DNA from: Clostridiales bacterium
GTDB taxonomy: Bacteria > Bacillota > Sulfobacillia > RBS10-35
Direction of reading: 5' to 3'
Assembly: GCA_018729555.1 (NCBI GenBank)
Contig: JAHHQG010000026.1
Coordinates: forward strand, 62,001 to 126,000
DNA length: 64,000 bases
The notes beneath the pieces were generated by a model that worked only from the letters and a program-made list of their open reading frames with translations, did not search any database and was not told the DNA's origin. Below are positions 55,281 to 63,761 of this stretch, in pieces. A program made the position numbers and the translations under genes. Each line of letters opens with the position of its first letter. Within the stretch, counting starts at the first letter, position 1.

Positions 55281-55936
55281 GCTCTGAAGGAGGGAGCTAT
55301 GGCCCGATACATCCTGCAGCGCCTCCTTTTGATGGTGCCCACCCTCTTGGGGGTGGTCACCGTCGTCTTCTTCTCCCTCCACCTGGTGCCGGGGGATCCT
55401 GTGGACCTGATGATCCCCCCGGATCTGGGAGGGGCTGCCCGGGAAGCCATGGCCGCTCAGATCCGAGCCCAGTACGGCCTGGATAAACCCCTCTGGGAGC
55501 AGTACGTGACGTATCTGGAAAAGCTCCTCCACGGGGATTTCGGGCGATCCCTTCGCAACGGGACCCTCATCAGCCAGGATCTCATGCGGCGGGTGCCCAA
55601 CACCCTCCAGCTGGGTCTCCTGGCCTTTGTCATATCCACGGCCCTGGGCCTTTTGGTCGGTGTCGTGGCGGCCACCCACAAAGACCGGGTGTGGGATCGC
55701 CTGTCCATGGTGGTGGCCCTCCTTGGGGTTTCCCTCCCCAACTTCTGGTTGGGGTTTATGCTGATGCTCCTCTTCGGCCTTTACTGGAAGGTGCTGCCCC
55801 CGACGGGGTTTGGCGGGAGCATTTTCACCTGGGAAGGCCTGCGCTACGCCATCCTCCCGGCCCTCACCCTGGCCGCTTCCACCACAGGGGTGGTGGCCCG
55901 CTTCACCCGCTCCAGCATGCTGGAGGTCATCCGCCA
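54944..55936 (+). repeat. Left arm of a 993-bp inverted repeat
   Basis: From CTTCTGGTC inside the binding-protein gene to ATCCGCCA inside the first permease gene. It matches the reverse complement of 57272-58264 without gaps. I noticed three differences, all transitions: one changes glycine to glutamate in the binding protein (IDGILDRS/IDEILDRS) and two are silent in the permease. Confidence 0.92.
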
Positions 55937-56252
55937 GGATTACGTGAGGACGGCCCGGGCCAAGGGCCTTCCCGAACGCCGGGTGATCTACCGCCATGCC
56001 CTAAAGAATGCCCTCATCCCGGTGGTGACGGTTCTGGGGATCGAGTTTGGTTCTCTTCTCAGCGGGGCGGTGATCGTGGAGACGGTTTTTGCATGGCCGG
56101 GGGTGGGGCGGTACCTGGTGGGGGGTATCACCGCCAGGGACTTTCCGGTGGTTCAGGCAGGGGTGGTGGTGGTGGCCCTGGGATTTGTGGTGGCCAATTT
56201 CCTCACCGATATGCTCTATGCCTACATCCAGCCCCGCATCCGGTATGACTGA
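55299..56252 (+). CDS. ABC transporter permease, DppB/OppB type
   Basis: 317 residues with six transmembrane helices. It opens MARYILQRLLLMVPTLLGVV. LVPGDPVDLMIPPDLGG forms the extracellular loop, and the ATPase-docking loop is VIRQDYVRTARAKGLPERRV, the typical form for this permease family. AAGGAGGGAGC precedes the ATG, 18 bases after the binding-protein stop. The first 212 codons recur inverted downstream. Confidence 0.92.
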   Translation: MARYILQRLLLMVPTLLGVVTVVFFSLHLVPGDPVDLMIPPDLGGAAREAMAAQIRAQYGLDKPLWEQYVTYLEKLLHGDFGRSLRNGTLISQDLMRRVPNTLQLGLLAFVISTALGLLVGVVAATHKDRVWDRLSMVVALLGVSLPNFWLGFMLMLLFGLYWKVLPPTGFGGSIFTWEGLRYAILPALTLAASTTGVVARFTRSSMLEVIRQDYVRTARAKGLPERRVIYRHALKNALIPVVTVLGIEFGSLLSGAVIVETVFAWPGVGRYLVGGITARDFPVVQAGVVVVALGFVVANFLTDMLYAYIQPRIRYD

Positions 56253-56264
56253 GGAGGTGTCCCC

Positions 56265-57101
56265 TTGTCCTTCGGACGAAGGTTTCTCCGCCAACTGAAG
56301 AAGAACCCGTTCCTCATGGGGGCTACCCTCTTTCTGGCGGGCCTTCTCGTCCTCACCTTGGGCGCCCCTTGGCTGGTGAAGGTCGATCCTTATCAGCAGG
56401 ATCTTATGGAGCGTCTCCAACCTCCGTCGGCTCAACATTGGTTGGGAACGGATGAGGCCGGCAGGGATGTCTTCAGCCGCATCGCTTACGGCGGCCGCTA
56501 CAGCCTTCTCATCGGTCTTTTGGGAGCTGCTGGCGGGCTCTTGGCGGGAGTGACCCTGGGGACGCTCTCGGGCTATCGGGGGGGCTGGCTGGATCAACTC
56601 CTCATGCGCCTCATCGACATCATGATGGCCTTTCCCGGTGTCCTCCTGGTCATTCTCATCGTGGCCATCTTAGGCCCAGGGCTCCACAACCTCATCCTGG
56701 CCCTTATTGTCTGGTTTACCCCTACCTTTGCCCGCATCAGCCGGGCGGGAGTCCTTTCCCTCAAAGGATCGGAGTTCGTGGAAGCTGCCAGAGCCAGCGG
56801 CGCAGGCCACGGGGTGATCATCGCCCATATCCTAAGGAATACCCTCTCACCGATCGTGGTGTATTTCACTCTGTCGGTTGCCACGTCCATTCTGGCGGCA
56901 GCAGGCCTGAGCTTTTTGGGTCTGGGTGTTCAGCCTCCCACCCCCGAATGGGGAGCCATGGTAGGAGCTGCCCGGGCCTACCTCCGGGATGCCCCCTATC
57001 TCATTACTTTCCCCGGCCTCTTTATCTTCTTCACGGTGCTTTCCATCAACCTTTTGGGAGATGCCCTCAGGGATCTTTTGGATCCGCGTCTGAGGGGTTA
57101 A
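56265..57101 (+). CDS. ABC transporter permease, DppC/OppC type
   Basis: 278 residues. An N-terminal helix (FLRQLKKNPFLMGATLFLAG) is followed by the HWLGTDEAGRDVFSRIAYGG motif that starts the conserved permease core, and the docking loop FVEAARASGAGHGVIIAHIL. It would form a heterodimer with the DppB-type permease. The TTG start follows GAGGAGGT. The two ATPase genes (DppD/DppF types) that normally follow are absent; the sequence breaks into an unexplained spacer and the inverted copy. Confidence 0.9.
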   Translation: MSFGRRFLRQLKKNPFLMGATLFLAGLLVLTLGAPWLVKVDPYQQDLMERLQPPSAQHWLGTDEAGRDVFSRIAYGGRYSLLIGLLGAAGGLLAGVTLGTLSGYRGGWLDQLLMRLIDIMMAFPGVLLVILIVAILGPGLHNLILALIVWFTPTFARISRAGVLSLKGSEFVEAARASGAGHGVIIAHILRNTLSPIVVYFTLSVATSILAAAGLSFLGLGVQPPTPEWGAMVGAARAYLRDAPYLITFPGLFIFFTVLSINLLGDALRDLLDPRLRG

Positions 57102-57271
57102 AACCATGTTGCCTTGCTGCCCGTGGGGCATCACCACCGGAAGCGGCCCTCACCGGGCACAGGGGCCTTAGGGATTTGCCGTTTGGACCAATGGTGCTGG
57201 TTGCCATCGGACACTAGAGTAGGGACCGCTGCAGTAAAGAGGGGGCCAGCTGACGCGGTTCCTACCGAGCG
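57102..57271. other. Spacer with no recognisable gene
   Basis: 170 bases between the dppC-type stop codon and the right arm of the inverted repeat. Only short open frames occur and none looks like an ABC ATPase. I see no tRNA, terminator or clear insertion-sequence end. It may be the true downstream sequence of the operon or a fragment from elsewhere. Confidence 0.5.
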
Positions 57272-57909
57272 TGGCGGATGACCTCCAGCATGCTGGAGCG
57301 GGTGAAGCGGGCCACCACCCCTGTGGTGGAAGCGGCCAGGGTGAGGGCCGGGAGGATGGCGTAGCGCAGGCCTTCCCAGGTGAAAATGCTCCCGCCAAAC
57401 CCCGTCGGGGGCAGCACCTTCCAGTAAAGGCCGAAGAGGAGCATCAGCATAAACCCCAGCCAGAAGTTGGGGAGGGAAACCCCAAGGAGGGCCACCACCA
57501 TGGACAGGCGATCCCACACCCGGTCTTTGTGGGTGGCCGCCACGACACCGACCAAAAGGCCCAGGGCCGTGGATATGACAAAGGCCAGGAGACCCAGCTG
57601 GAGGGTGTTGGGCACCCGCCGCATGAGATCCTGGCTGATGAGGGTCCCGTTGCGAAGGGATCGCCCGAAATCCCCGTGGAGGAGCTTTTCCAGGTACGTC
57701 ACGTACTGCTCCCAGAGGGGTTTATCCAGGCCGTACTGGGCTCGGATCTGAGCGGCCATGGCTTCCCGGGCAGCTCCTCCCAGATCCGGGGGGATCATCA
57801 GGTCCACAGGATCCCCCGGCACCAGGTGGAGGGAGAAGAAGACGACGGTGACCACCCCCAAGAGGGTGGGCACCATCAAAAGGAGGCGCTGCAGGATGTA
57901 TCGGGCCAT
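57262..57909 (-). pseudogene. Inverted partial copy of the DppB-type permease gene
   Basis: 215 codons. The first 212 are identical in protein sequence to the intact permease at 55299, from MARYILQRLLLMVPTLLGVV to SSMLEVIR. Three foreign residues (HAR) and a stop follow. The docking loop and last transmembrane helices are missing, so it cannot work as a permease. Its own ribosome site is copied with it. Confidence 0.9.
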
Positions 57910-58264
57910 AGCTCCCTCCTTCAGAGCTCAGCGCTTCAGCCAGGCCTTGGGCAACCACACGATGTCGTAGTTGTAGAGCTGGTAATCCCGGAGCTGAGGG
58001 CTGATGGCCGTCAGCCCCTTGGCATGCCACAGCCAGACCTTCAGCTGGTATTCCTGCGTCAAGAGCTGGAACTCCTTCAAGATTTCCCGCCGCTCCTGGG
58101 GATCGGCCGTCACGTCGGAACGGTCGAGGATCTCGTCGATGCGGGCCGCCACCTCTTTGAGGTCCGGAGCATCCTTGATCTGACTGACGTTCCAGTAGGC
58201 ATCGGATTTGAGGTTGGCCGATCCGTCGGAGGCCGGCAGGCTAAAGCCCCCCAAAGACCAGAAG
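57272..58264 (-). repeat. Right arm of the 993-bp inverted repeat
   Basis: Reverse complement of 54944-55936, gap-free. The arms enclose 1335 bp holding the end of the DppB-type gene, the DppC-type gene and the unassigned spacer. It ends 11 bases before the rplM promoter. Confidence 0.92.
57928..58264 (-). pseudogene. Inverted fragment of the substrate-binding protein gene
   Basis: The C-terminal 112 codons of the binding protein, from [20 protein letters not shown] to LPKAWLKR. It has no signal peptide and no start of its own. One residue differs from the intact gene (Glu for Gly in AARIDGILD). Confidence 0.9.
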
Positions 58265-58275
58265 CCCCTCCTCCC

Positions 58276-58305
58276 TTGACAGCCCTACCCCCAGGTCCAT
58301 AGAAT
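58276..58305 (+). promoter_or_regulatory. Promoter of rplM-rpsI
   Basis: TTGACA (58276-58281), an 18-base spacer and TAGAAT (58300-58305), 35 bases before rplM. It lies just outside the inverted repeat. Confidence 0.65.
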
Positions 58306-58340
58306 GTTTTCGCGTCTTTTGGGGGAAATGGGGAGAAACT

Positions 58341-58790
58341 ATGCAGAAGACCTATTATCCGAAGAAAGCAGAGCGCCAGGATACCTGGTACCTGATCGAT
58401 GCCGACGGCATGATCCTGGGGCGTCTAGCCAGCGAGGTGGCCCGCATCTTGCGCGGAAAGCATAAGCCCACCTACACGCCTGGCGTACCCGGCGACCATG
58501 TCATCATCATCAATGCCAGCAAGGTGCGCCTGACGGGTAAGAAGCCCCAAACCAAGGTTTACCGCCGTCACAGCGGTTACCCTGGGGGATTAAAGACCAT
58601 CAGTTTCGCCAGCATGATGGCCAAATACCCGGAGCGGGTGGTGGAACATGCCGTCCGGGGCATGCTCCCCAAAGGACCCATGGGGCGCCAGCTTTTCCGG
58701 CGCATGCGGGTCTATGCCGGTCCCAATCATCCGCATGAAGCCCAAAAGCCGGTGCCTTTGGCTCTTGAACATTGCAAGGCCAGGTCATAG
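58341..58790 (+). CDS. rplM: Ribosomal protein L13
   Basis: 149 residues: [93 protein letters not shown]. An early 50S assembly protein. GGGGAGAAACT precedes the ATG. The operon with rpsI and the truA neighbourhood are typical of Bacillota. Confidence 0.96.
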   Translation: MQKTYYPKKAERQDTWYLIDADGMILGRLASEVARILRGKHKPTYTPGVPGDHVIIINASKVRLTGKKPQTKVYRRHSGYPGGLKTISFASMMAKYPERVVEHAVRGMLPKGPMGRQLFRRMRVYAGPNHPHEAQKPVPLALEHCKARS

Positions 58791-58804
58791 AGGGGGAACC
58801 GAAT

Positions 58805-59200
58805 GTGGCGACAGTGCAGTACTGGGGTGTAGGACGGCGCAAGGAAGCCACCGCCAGGGTGCGCCTGATCCCTGGCAGCGGACGGGTCATCATCAACGAA
58901 CGCAGCATCGAATCTTATCTGCCGACGGAGTCCCTCCGGAGCTATGCTCTTGAACCCCTCTATCACGTGGAAGGGGCAGCCCAGCGCTACGACGTCATCG
59001 TCCGGGTGCGGGGAGGGGGCATCAGTGGTCAGGCCGGGGCCATCCGCTTGGGTATCGCCCGGGCCCTCACCCATGCTGAGGAAGGGGTCCGTCCCGTCCT
59101 GAAGAAAGCCGGCTTTCTCACCCGCGATGCCCGGGTCAAAGAGCGGCGCAAGTACGGCTTGAAGAAAGCCCGGAAGGCTCCTCAGTTCTCCAAGCGCTGA
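58805..59200 (+). CDS. rpsI: Ribosomal protein S9
   Basis: 131 residues: [40 protein letters not shown], and the tail [18 protein letters not shown], whose last arginine contacts P-site tRNA. The GTG at 58805 has AGAGGGGG about 8 bases upstream; an earlier in-frame codon lies within rplM. Confidence 0.96.
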   Translation: MATVQYWGVGRRKEATARVRLIPGSGRVIINERSIESYLPTESLRSYALEPLYHVEGAAQRYDVIVRVRGGGISGQAGAIRLGIARALTHAEEGVRPVLKKAGFLTRDARVKERRKYGLKKARKAPQFSKR

Positions 59201-59219
59201 TACACCCCACGTCAAGATT

Positions 59220-59250
59220 CCCCGCTCCCTCTCATACATAGGGGGCGGGG
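59220..59250 (+). promoter_or_regulatory. Hairpin covering the cwlD ribosome-binding region
   Basis: CCCCGCTCCCT (59220-59230) pairs with AGGGGGCGGGG (59240-59250) with one G-U pair. The 3' arm is also the purine-rich stretch just before the cwlD ATG. There is no U run, so it is more likely to limit translation than to terminate rpsI. Confidence 0.4.
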
Positions 59251-59254
59251 GATC

Positions 59255-59965
59255 ATGGTGTCAGTACCGCCGCGCCGCCTTCTTGTGGGGGTCGTCCTGC
59301 TCCTCCTTCTCGCCGCTTTTCTTGAAGGTGAAGCCCAAGCTCTTGAAGCTTCAGGCCAGACCCGCCAGGTCCAGAGGGAAAGCCCCTTTCTCGCAGGAAA
59401 GCGCATCCTCCTGGACCCGGGCCACGGCGGTGATGACCCCGGAGCCGTCCAAAACGGGGTGAAAGAGAGCGACCTCAACTGGCTCATCGCCAAGGAGCTG
59501 GCCACCTTTCTCGAAGAAGCGGGAGCCGAGGTCCTCTTCACCCGCACCGAGGTAGGTCCCTTTCCCACCCCTCGCGAGCGCGTCGAACTCATGGAATCCC
59601 TCGACCCCGACATCATCATCAGCATCCACTGCAACGCCTTTCCCTCGCCCATCTGGCGGGGCGCCCAGACCTTCTACAACCCCGAAGCCAAAGATCCCCG
59701 GAGCAAAGAGCTGGCCCTCTACATCCAGGACGCCTTGCGTCGCCTCACTCCGACCACCCGCCATGCCAACCGGGGCATCGACCACTACATCCTGAAGGCC
59801 GCGCAAGTGCCGGCGGCCACGGTGGAGCTGGGTTTTCTCACCAACCCTGAAGACCTGGCGCTTCTGAAGACGGAAACCTACCGCCGTCGAGCCGCCTTCG
59901 CCATCTTTCTCGGCATCGCCCATTTCTTTGCCGGAAGCCCTGTGCCCCCCGGCGAGGAGGGGTAA
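59255..59965 (+). CDS. cwlD: N-acetylmuramoyl-L-alanine amidase, CwlD-like
   Basis: 236 residues. An N-terminal hydrophobic signal segment (RRLLVGVVLLLLLAAFLEGE) is followed by an Amidase_3 domain with its zinc ligands and catalytic glutamate in DPGHGGDDPGA, VKESDLNWLIA, SIHCNAF and TVELGFLTNPEDL. CwlD prepares muramic lactam in spore cortex so germination enzymes recognise it. Its place after rpsI is conserved in spore formers, which supports that role over general wall hydrolysis. Confidence 0.88.
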   Translation: MVSVPPRRLLVGVVLLLLLAAFLEGEAQALEASGQTRQVQRESPFLAGKRILLDPGHGGDDPGAVQNGVKESDLNWLIAKELATFLEEAGAEVLFTRTEVGPFPTPRERVELMESLDPDIIISIHCNAFPSPIWRGAQTFYNPEAKDPRSKELALYIQDALRRLTPTTRHANRGIDHYILKAAQVPAATVELGFLTNPEDLALLKTETYRRRAAFAIFLGIAHFFAGSPVPPGEEG

Positions 59966-60023
59966 GGGAGCGGGTGGGAAGAGCTGATCCAGTCTGGTAC
60001 CATCAAAAGGCGGAGGTTTTTTC

Positions 60024-61379
60024 ATGTACAAGAAGATCCTCGTGGCCAACCGGGGTGAGATCGCTGTCCGCATCCTGCGGGCTTGCCGGGACATGGGCAT
60101 CCGCACCGTGGCCGTCTACTCCGAAGCCGACAAAGACGCCTACCATCTGGATTTTGCCGATGAAGCCTATCCCATCGGGCCGGCTCCCGCCAGCGAGAGC
60201 TATCTCAACGTCTCCGCCCTCATCGACGTGGCCAGCCGAGCCCAGGTGGACGCCATCCACCCTGGCTATGGCTTTCTTTCCGAGAACGCCTACTTCGCCG
60301 CCGTCTGCCGCACCTGGGGCATCGATTTCATCGGCCCCGATCCTTCCGCCATCCAGCGCATGGGGGACAAAGCCCAGGCGCGCCGCTTGGTGAAAGAAGC
60401 GGGGGTGCCGGTCATGCCCGGAAGCGACGATGCCCTGGAAGATTTGCATCAGGCGAGGGAAGTGGCGGAACGGATCGGCTACCCCGTGTTGGTGAAGGCC
60501 GCCGGTGGGGGCGGCGGCCGCGGCATCCGGGTGGTGGAGCGGCCGCAGGACCTGGAACAAGCCCTGGAATCGGCCGCAAGGGAAGCGGCCAACGCCTTCG
60601 GCACGCCCGAAGTCTACGTGGAGAAATACATCCCCAACCCTCGCCACGTGGAAATCCAGATCCTGGCCGACAGCCACGGGCGGACCATCAGCCTTTATGA
60701 GCGGGATTCCTCCATCCAGCGCCGCCGCCAAAAGCTCATCGAAGAATCCCCCAGCCCTTTCCTCGATGAGGATCTCCGCTGGGCCATGTCCCAGGCGGCC
60801 ATCCGGGTGGCGCAAGCCGTCCGGTACAAGAACGCCGGCACCGTGGAGTTCTTAGTCGATCAGGACGGCAGCTTCTACTTCATCGAGATGAACACCCGCC
60901 TCCAGGTGGAGCACCCCGTGACGGAAGCCATCTTGGGGGTGGATATTGTCCAGGAGCAGATCCGCATCGCCATGGGCCAGGCCCTTTCCTGGCGCCAGGA
61001 AGATCTAAAGCCTCGGGGATCGGCCATCGAGTTCCGGATCAACGCGGAAGATCCCTTCCGGGGGTTCATCCCCTCGCCCGGCAAAGTGGAGTTCATCCGC
61101 TGGCCCATGGGCCCTGGGGTGCGGGTGGATGAAGGGGTCGTTTCCGGCCACGTTATCCATCCCTACTACGATTCCCTGATGGGAAAGCTGATCGTGTGGG
61201 GTGCCGATCGGGAAGAAGCCCTGCGGCGGGCGGAGCGAGCCCTGGCAGAACTGGAGGTGGAGGGCATCCGCACCACCGTGCCCCTCTACCGCGAGCTCGT
61301 GCGGCACCCCGATTTCCAGCGGGGCACCTACCATACCCGCTGGCTGGAGGAGGTCTTCATGGCCCACCTCCCGCGATAG
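60024..61379 (+). CDS. accC: Biotin carboxylase
   Basis: 451 residues. The N-terminal domain (KKILVANRGEIAVRILRACR; HPGYGFLSENAYFA) is followed by the ATP-grasp domain with the glycine loop [15 protein letters not shown] (about 158-172), the metal/catalytic EMNTRLQVEHPVTE (about 290-303) and a C-terminal domain. It carboxylates biotin with ATP and bicarbonate, for acetyl-CoA carboxylase or a related enzyme. accB, its usual partner, is not adjacent. AAAAGGCGGAGG precedes the ATG. 13 bases before amrS. Confidence 0.93.
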   Translation: MYKKILVANRGEIAVRILRACRDMGIRTVAVYSEADKDAYHLDFADEAYPIGPAPASESYLNVSALIDVASRAQVDAIHPGYGFLSENAYFAAVCRTWGIDFIGPDPSAIQRMGDKAQARRLVKEAGVPVMPGSDDALEDLHQAREVAERIGYPVLVKAAGGGGGRGIRVVERPQDLEQALESAAREAANAFGTPEVYVEKYIPNPRHVEIQILADSHGRTISLYERDSSIQRRRQKLIEESPSPFLDEDLRWAMSQAAIRVAQAVRYKNAGTVEFLVDQDGSFYFIEMNTRLQVEHPVTEAILGVDIVQEQIRIAMGQALSWRQEDLKPRGSAIEFRINAEDPFRGFIPSPGKVEFIRWPMGPGVRVDEGVVSGHVIHPYYDSLMGKLIVWGADREEALRRAERALAELEVEGIRTTVPLYRELVRHPDFQRGTYHTRWLEEVFMAHLPR

Positions 61380-61391
61380 AGGAGGGGTCCT

Positions 61392-62453
61392 GTGGATGTG
61401 ACCGCCCTGTACCAGGAATCCCTCGGAAACGGGGTGGTTCGGTGCCACCTCTGCCCCCACCAGTGCGTGCTGAGGCCCGGTGAAGAAGGCCTCTGCCGGG
61501 TGCGGCGAAACGTCGGCGGGGTCCTCAAAGCCGAAGGGTACGGCCGCATGGCCGCCGTCTCCGTGGAGCCCGTGGAGAAAAAACCTTTTTTCCACTTTTA
61601 TCCCGGCAGTTGGACCCTTTCCCTGGGCACCTTCGGCTGCAACATGACCTGCAACTACTGCCAGAACTGGACCATCTCCCAGCGGGGGAGCGGAGAAGAT
61701 GAACCCTACCTGGGGCCCGGGGACGTGGAAGCCAAGATCCGGGAGCTGAAGGTCCGCCAGCCCCGCTTGCGCTCCGTCGTCTTCACCTTCACCGAACCCA
61801 CCGTCTCCATCGAATACGTGCGGGATGTGGCGGAAGTGGCTCGCCGGGAAGGGCTTTCGGTCCTTTTGAAGACCAACGGCTTTCTTTCTCCCCAGCCCTG
61901 GGAAGAGCTTCTCCCCCTTCTCGACGGCGCCAACATCGACCTCAAAGGCCTTCGCGACGAGTACTACGTCCGCCGGCTGGGGGCAAGGGTAGGCCCCGTC
62001 ATGGAGAACATCGCCCGGGCGGTAGAGGCGGGGATCCACGTGGAGATCACCACCCTCCTCGTCCCCGGCGATTTCGACCGCATGGAAGAGGTGGACGCCA
62101 TCGCACGGTGGATCGCCCGCCTGGACCCCAACCTTCCCCTGCACCTGCCCCGCTTTTACCCCGACTTCCAGCGGGGGGGCGAGCCTTCTCCCTGGGATCT
62201 TCTGGAGGAGGCCCGGAACACGGCGCGACAGCACCTCCATCACGTCTATATCCCTTCGGCCCCCTTGCCGGGGGCTACCGACACCTTCTGCTCCCACTGC
62301 GGCACCCCCCTCCTTCGCCGCCGGGGACTCCGGGTGGAGCCCACCCCCGACCTGGTGGAAGACGAAGGGGCGCACCGCTGCCGCCGCTGCCACACCCCCC
62401 TTTTCCTCCGGGGATCCTTGTCCCACCCTGTTGCCCCTTCCAAGGGCTTATGA
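61392..62453 (+). CDS. amrS: AmmeMemoRadiSam-system radical SAM enzyme
   Basis: 353 residues. The radical SAM 4Fe-4S cluster motif is CNMTCNYCQNW (about 81-91). The N-terminus has another cysteine pattern (CHLCPHQCVLRPGEEGLCRV), and the C-terminus has CSHCGTPLL and CRRCHTPL, typical of AmrS proteins and their pyruvate-formate-lyase-activating relatives. The reaction it performs is unknown to me; AmrA and AmrB partners are not in the window. The GTG start follows GAGGAGGGG. It may be co-transcribed with accC. Confidence 0.88.
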   Translation: MDVTALYQESLGNGVVRCHLCPHQCVLRPGEEGLCRVRRNVGGVLKAEGYGRMAAVSVEPVEKKPFFHFYPGSWTLSLGTFGCNMTCNYCQNWTISQRGSGEDEPYLGPGDVEAKIRELKVRQPRLRSVVFTFTEPTVSIEYVRDVAEVARREGLSVLLKTNGFLSPQPWEELLPLLDGANIDLKGLRDEYYVRRLGARVGPVMENIARAVEAGIHVEITTLLVPGDFDRMEEVDAIARWIARLDPNLPLHLPRFYPDFQRGGEPSPWDLLEEARNTARQHLHHVYIPSAPLPGATDTFCSHCGTPLLRRRGLRVEPTPDLVEDEGAHRCRRCHTPLFLRGSLSHPVAPSKGL

Positions 62454-62459
62454 AATGAT
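62431..62459 (+). promoter_or_regulatory. Possible promoter of the cobalamin riboswitch transcript
   Basis: TTGCCC (62431-62436), a 17-base spacer and AATGAT (62454-62459), overlapping the end of amrS. Transcription would start about 40 bases before the aptamer. Confidence 0.4.
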
Positions 62460-62502
62460 GGAGGCGGTCCCTTCGGGGGCCAGGATAACCGCATAAAGGA
62501 CA

Positions 62503-62684
62503 GCAAAAGGGTGCCCCGTTTCCACGGGGAGAATAGGGAAGTCCGGGGAGTGCCTTCAAAAGGGCACGGAGCCGGCGCGGCCCCGCCACTGTAAGCGTCG
62601 CAACACCTGCCTGCAAGAGCCCACTGCCCGTTTCGGGTGGGAAGGGGCAGGCAGGGACGCAAGCCAGGAGACCTGCCCTTTTGC
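62503..62684 (+). promoter_or_regulatory. Cobalamin (B12) riboswitch
   Basis: The outer stem pairs GCAAAAGGG (62503-62511) with CCCTTTTGC (62676-62684). Inside are GGGTGCCCC, AATAGGGAAGTCCGG, the B12 box core GCGGCCCCGCCACTGTAAG, and AAGCCAGGAGACCTGCC. All are signatures of the cobalamin aptamer. Adenosylcobalamin binding is expected to favour the terminator at 62751 and reduce btuF-btuC expression. Confidence 0.96.
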
Positions 62685-62750
62685 TTCGGTCCACCTCTCG
62701 CGGGAAGGGGGATGGCCGATGGGCTCTCATTGTCTTGGTCTTCGGACCTG

Positions 62751-62776
62751 AACCCGGCCTGCGCCGGGTTTTTTTG
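62751..62776 (+). terminator. Terminator of the cobalamin riboswitch
   Basis: AACCCGGC pairs with GCCGGGTT and is followed by seven U. It sits between the aptamer and btuF, as a riboswitch expression platform. Confidence 0.85.
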
Positions 62777-62811
62777 ATGCCCCACAGCGTTCCATCAGGA
62801 GGTGCGTGACC

Positions 62812-63759
62812 GTGCGAAACCGAAACCGGCTTCTCTCCCTGTTGATGCTCCTTCTCCTTCTCACGGCGGCTGCCTGCGGACCAGCCCCTTCGCCTGCAGC
62901 TGATAACCACCCGGCGCAAGAAGAAGCGGCCCCATCCCTATTTCCTGTCACCGTCACCGATGATCTTGGCCAAGAGCTCACCTTTACCCAGCCGCCCCAG
63001 CGGATCGGCGCCTTTGTCCCCAGCGCCACCGACCTTCTCCTCACCCTGGGGATGAAGGACCGCATCGCCGTGGTAGATCCCTACAGCGCCGCCCAGTTCC
63101 CCGAGGTGGAAGGCATCACCCAGATGGACACCTACAACATCGACTTTGAGTTCCTCGTGGCCCAGAAACTGGACCTCATCCTCACCCTCCCCGGCCAGTA
63201 CCTGGACCGGATGCGGGAACTGGGGTTGAAGGTCTACGTCCTCCAGCCCAGCGACATCGAGGGGGTATACCGCAACTTCCTCAATATCGGCAAGGTGGCG
63301 GGGATCCCCGATACGGCCGATGAGGTGGTAAAGGGCCTCCGGCAGGCCATGCAGCCCATCCTGGAGAAAGTGGCCCGCATCCCCGAGGACCAGCGGGTGA
63401 CGGTCTACGCCGAGAACTGGAACGATCCCATCTACGCCGCCGGAGCCGGCTCCTACACCGATGCCCTCATCCGGGCGGCCGGGGGAAAGAACATCCTCCA
63501 CGACAGCGAACAGCCGTGGCCCCAGGTGAACGCGGAGGACATCATCGCCCGAGCGCCGGAAGTCATCCTGGTGACGGCCGGCAACCCCGGCGGCGAGGAG
63601 CTGGTGAAGGGGACCCGTCCCGGCTGGGAATCGGTCCCTGCCGTGGTGAACCGCCGGGTCTATGTGGTCCCCGATGAGCTCATCAGCCAGCCGGGGAGCC
63701 GGGTAGCGGAAGCGGTGCAGTTCCTCTACCAGCTCTTCTACGAGGGAGAAGGCCGCTAA
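62812..63759 (+). CDS. btuF: Cobalamin/iron-siderophore-type ABC transporter binding lipoprotein
   Basis: 315 residues. The signal peptide ends LTAAACG, giving a lipid anchor near residue 18. The rest is a helical-backbone binding protein: DLGQELTFTQPPQRIGAFVP, SATDLLLTLGMKDRIAVVD, LILTLPGQYLDRMRELGLKV, EVILVTAGNPGGEEL. The family binds B12 or ferric siderophores; the riboswitch argues for cobalamin or its precursors. The GTG at 62812 is preferred because AGGAGGT is 8 bases upstream; the GTG at 62806 is too close. Confidence 0.88.
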   Translation: MRNRNRLLSLLMLLLLLTAAACGPAPSPAADNHPAQEEAAPSLFPVTVTDDLGQELTFTQPPQRIGAFVPSATDLLLTLGMKDRIAVVDPYSAAQFPEVEGITQMDTYNIDFEFLVAQKLDLILTLPGQYLDRMRELGLKVYVLQPSDIEGVYRNFLNIGKVAGIPDTADEVVKGLRQAMQPILEKVARIPEDQRVTVYAENWNDPIYAAGAGSYTDALIRAAGGKNILHDSEQPWPQVNAEDIIARAPEVILVTAGNPGGEELVKGTRPGWESVPAVVNRRVYVVPDELISQPGSRVAEAVQFLYQLFYEGEGR

Positions 63760-63761
63760 TC

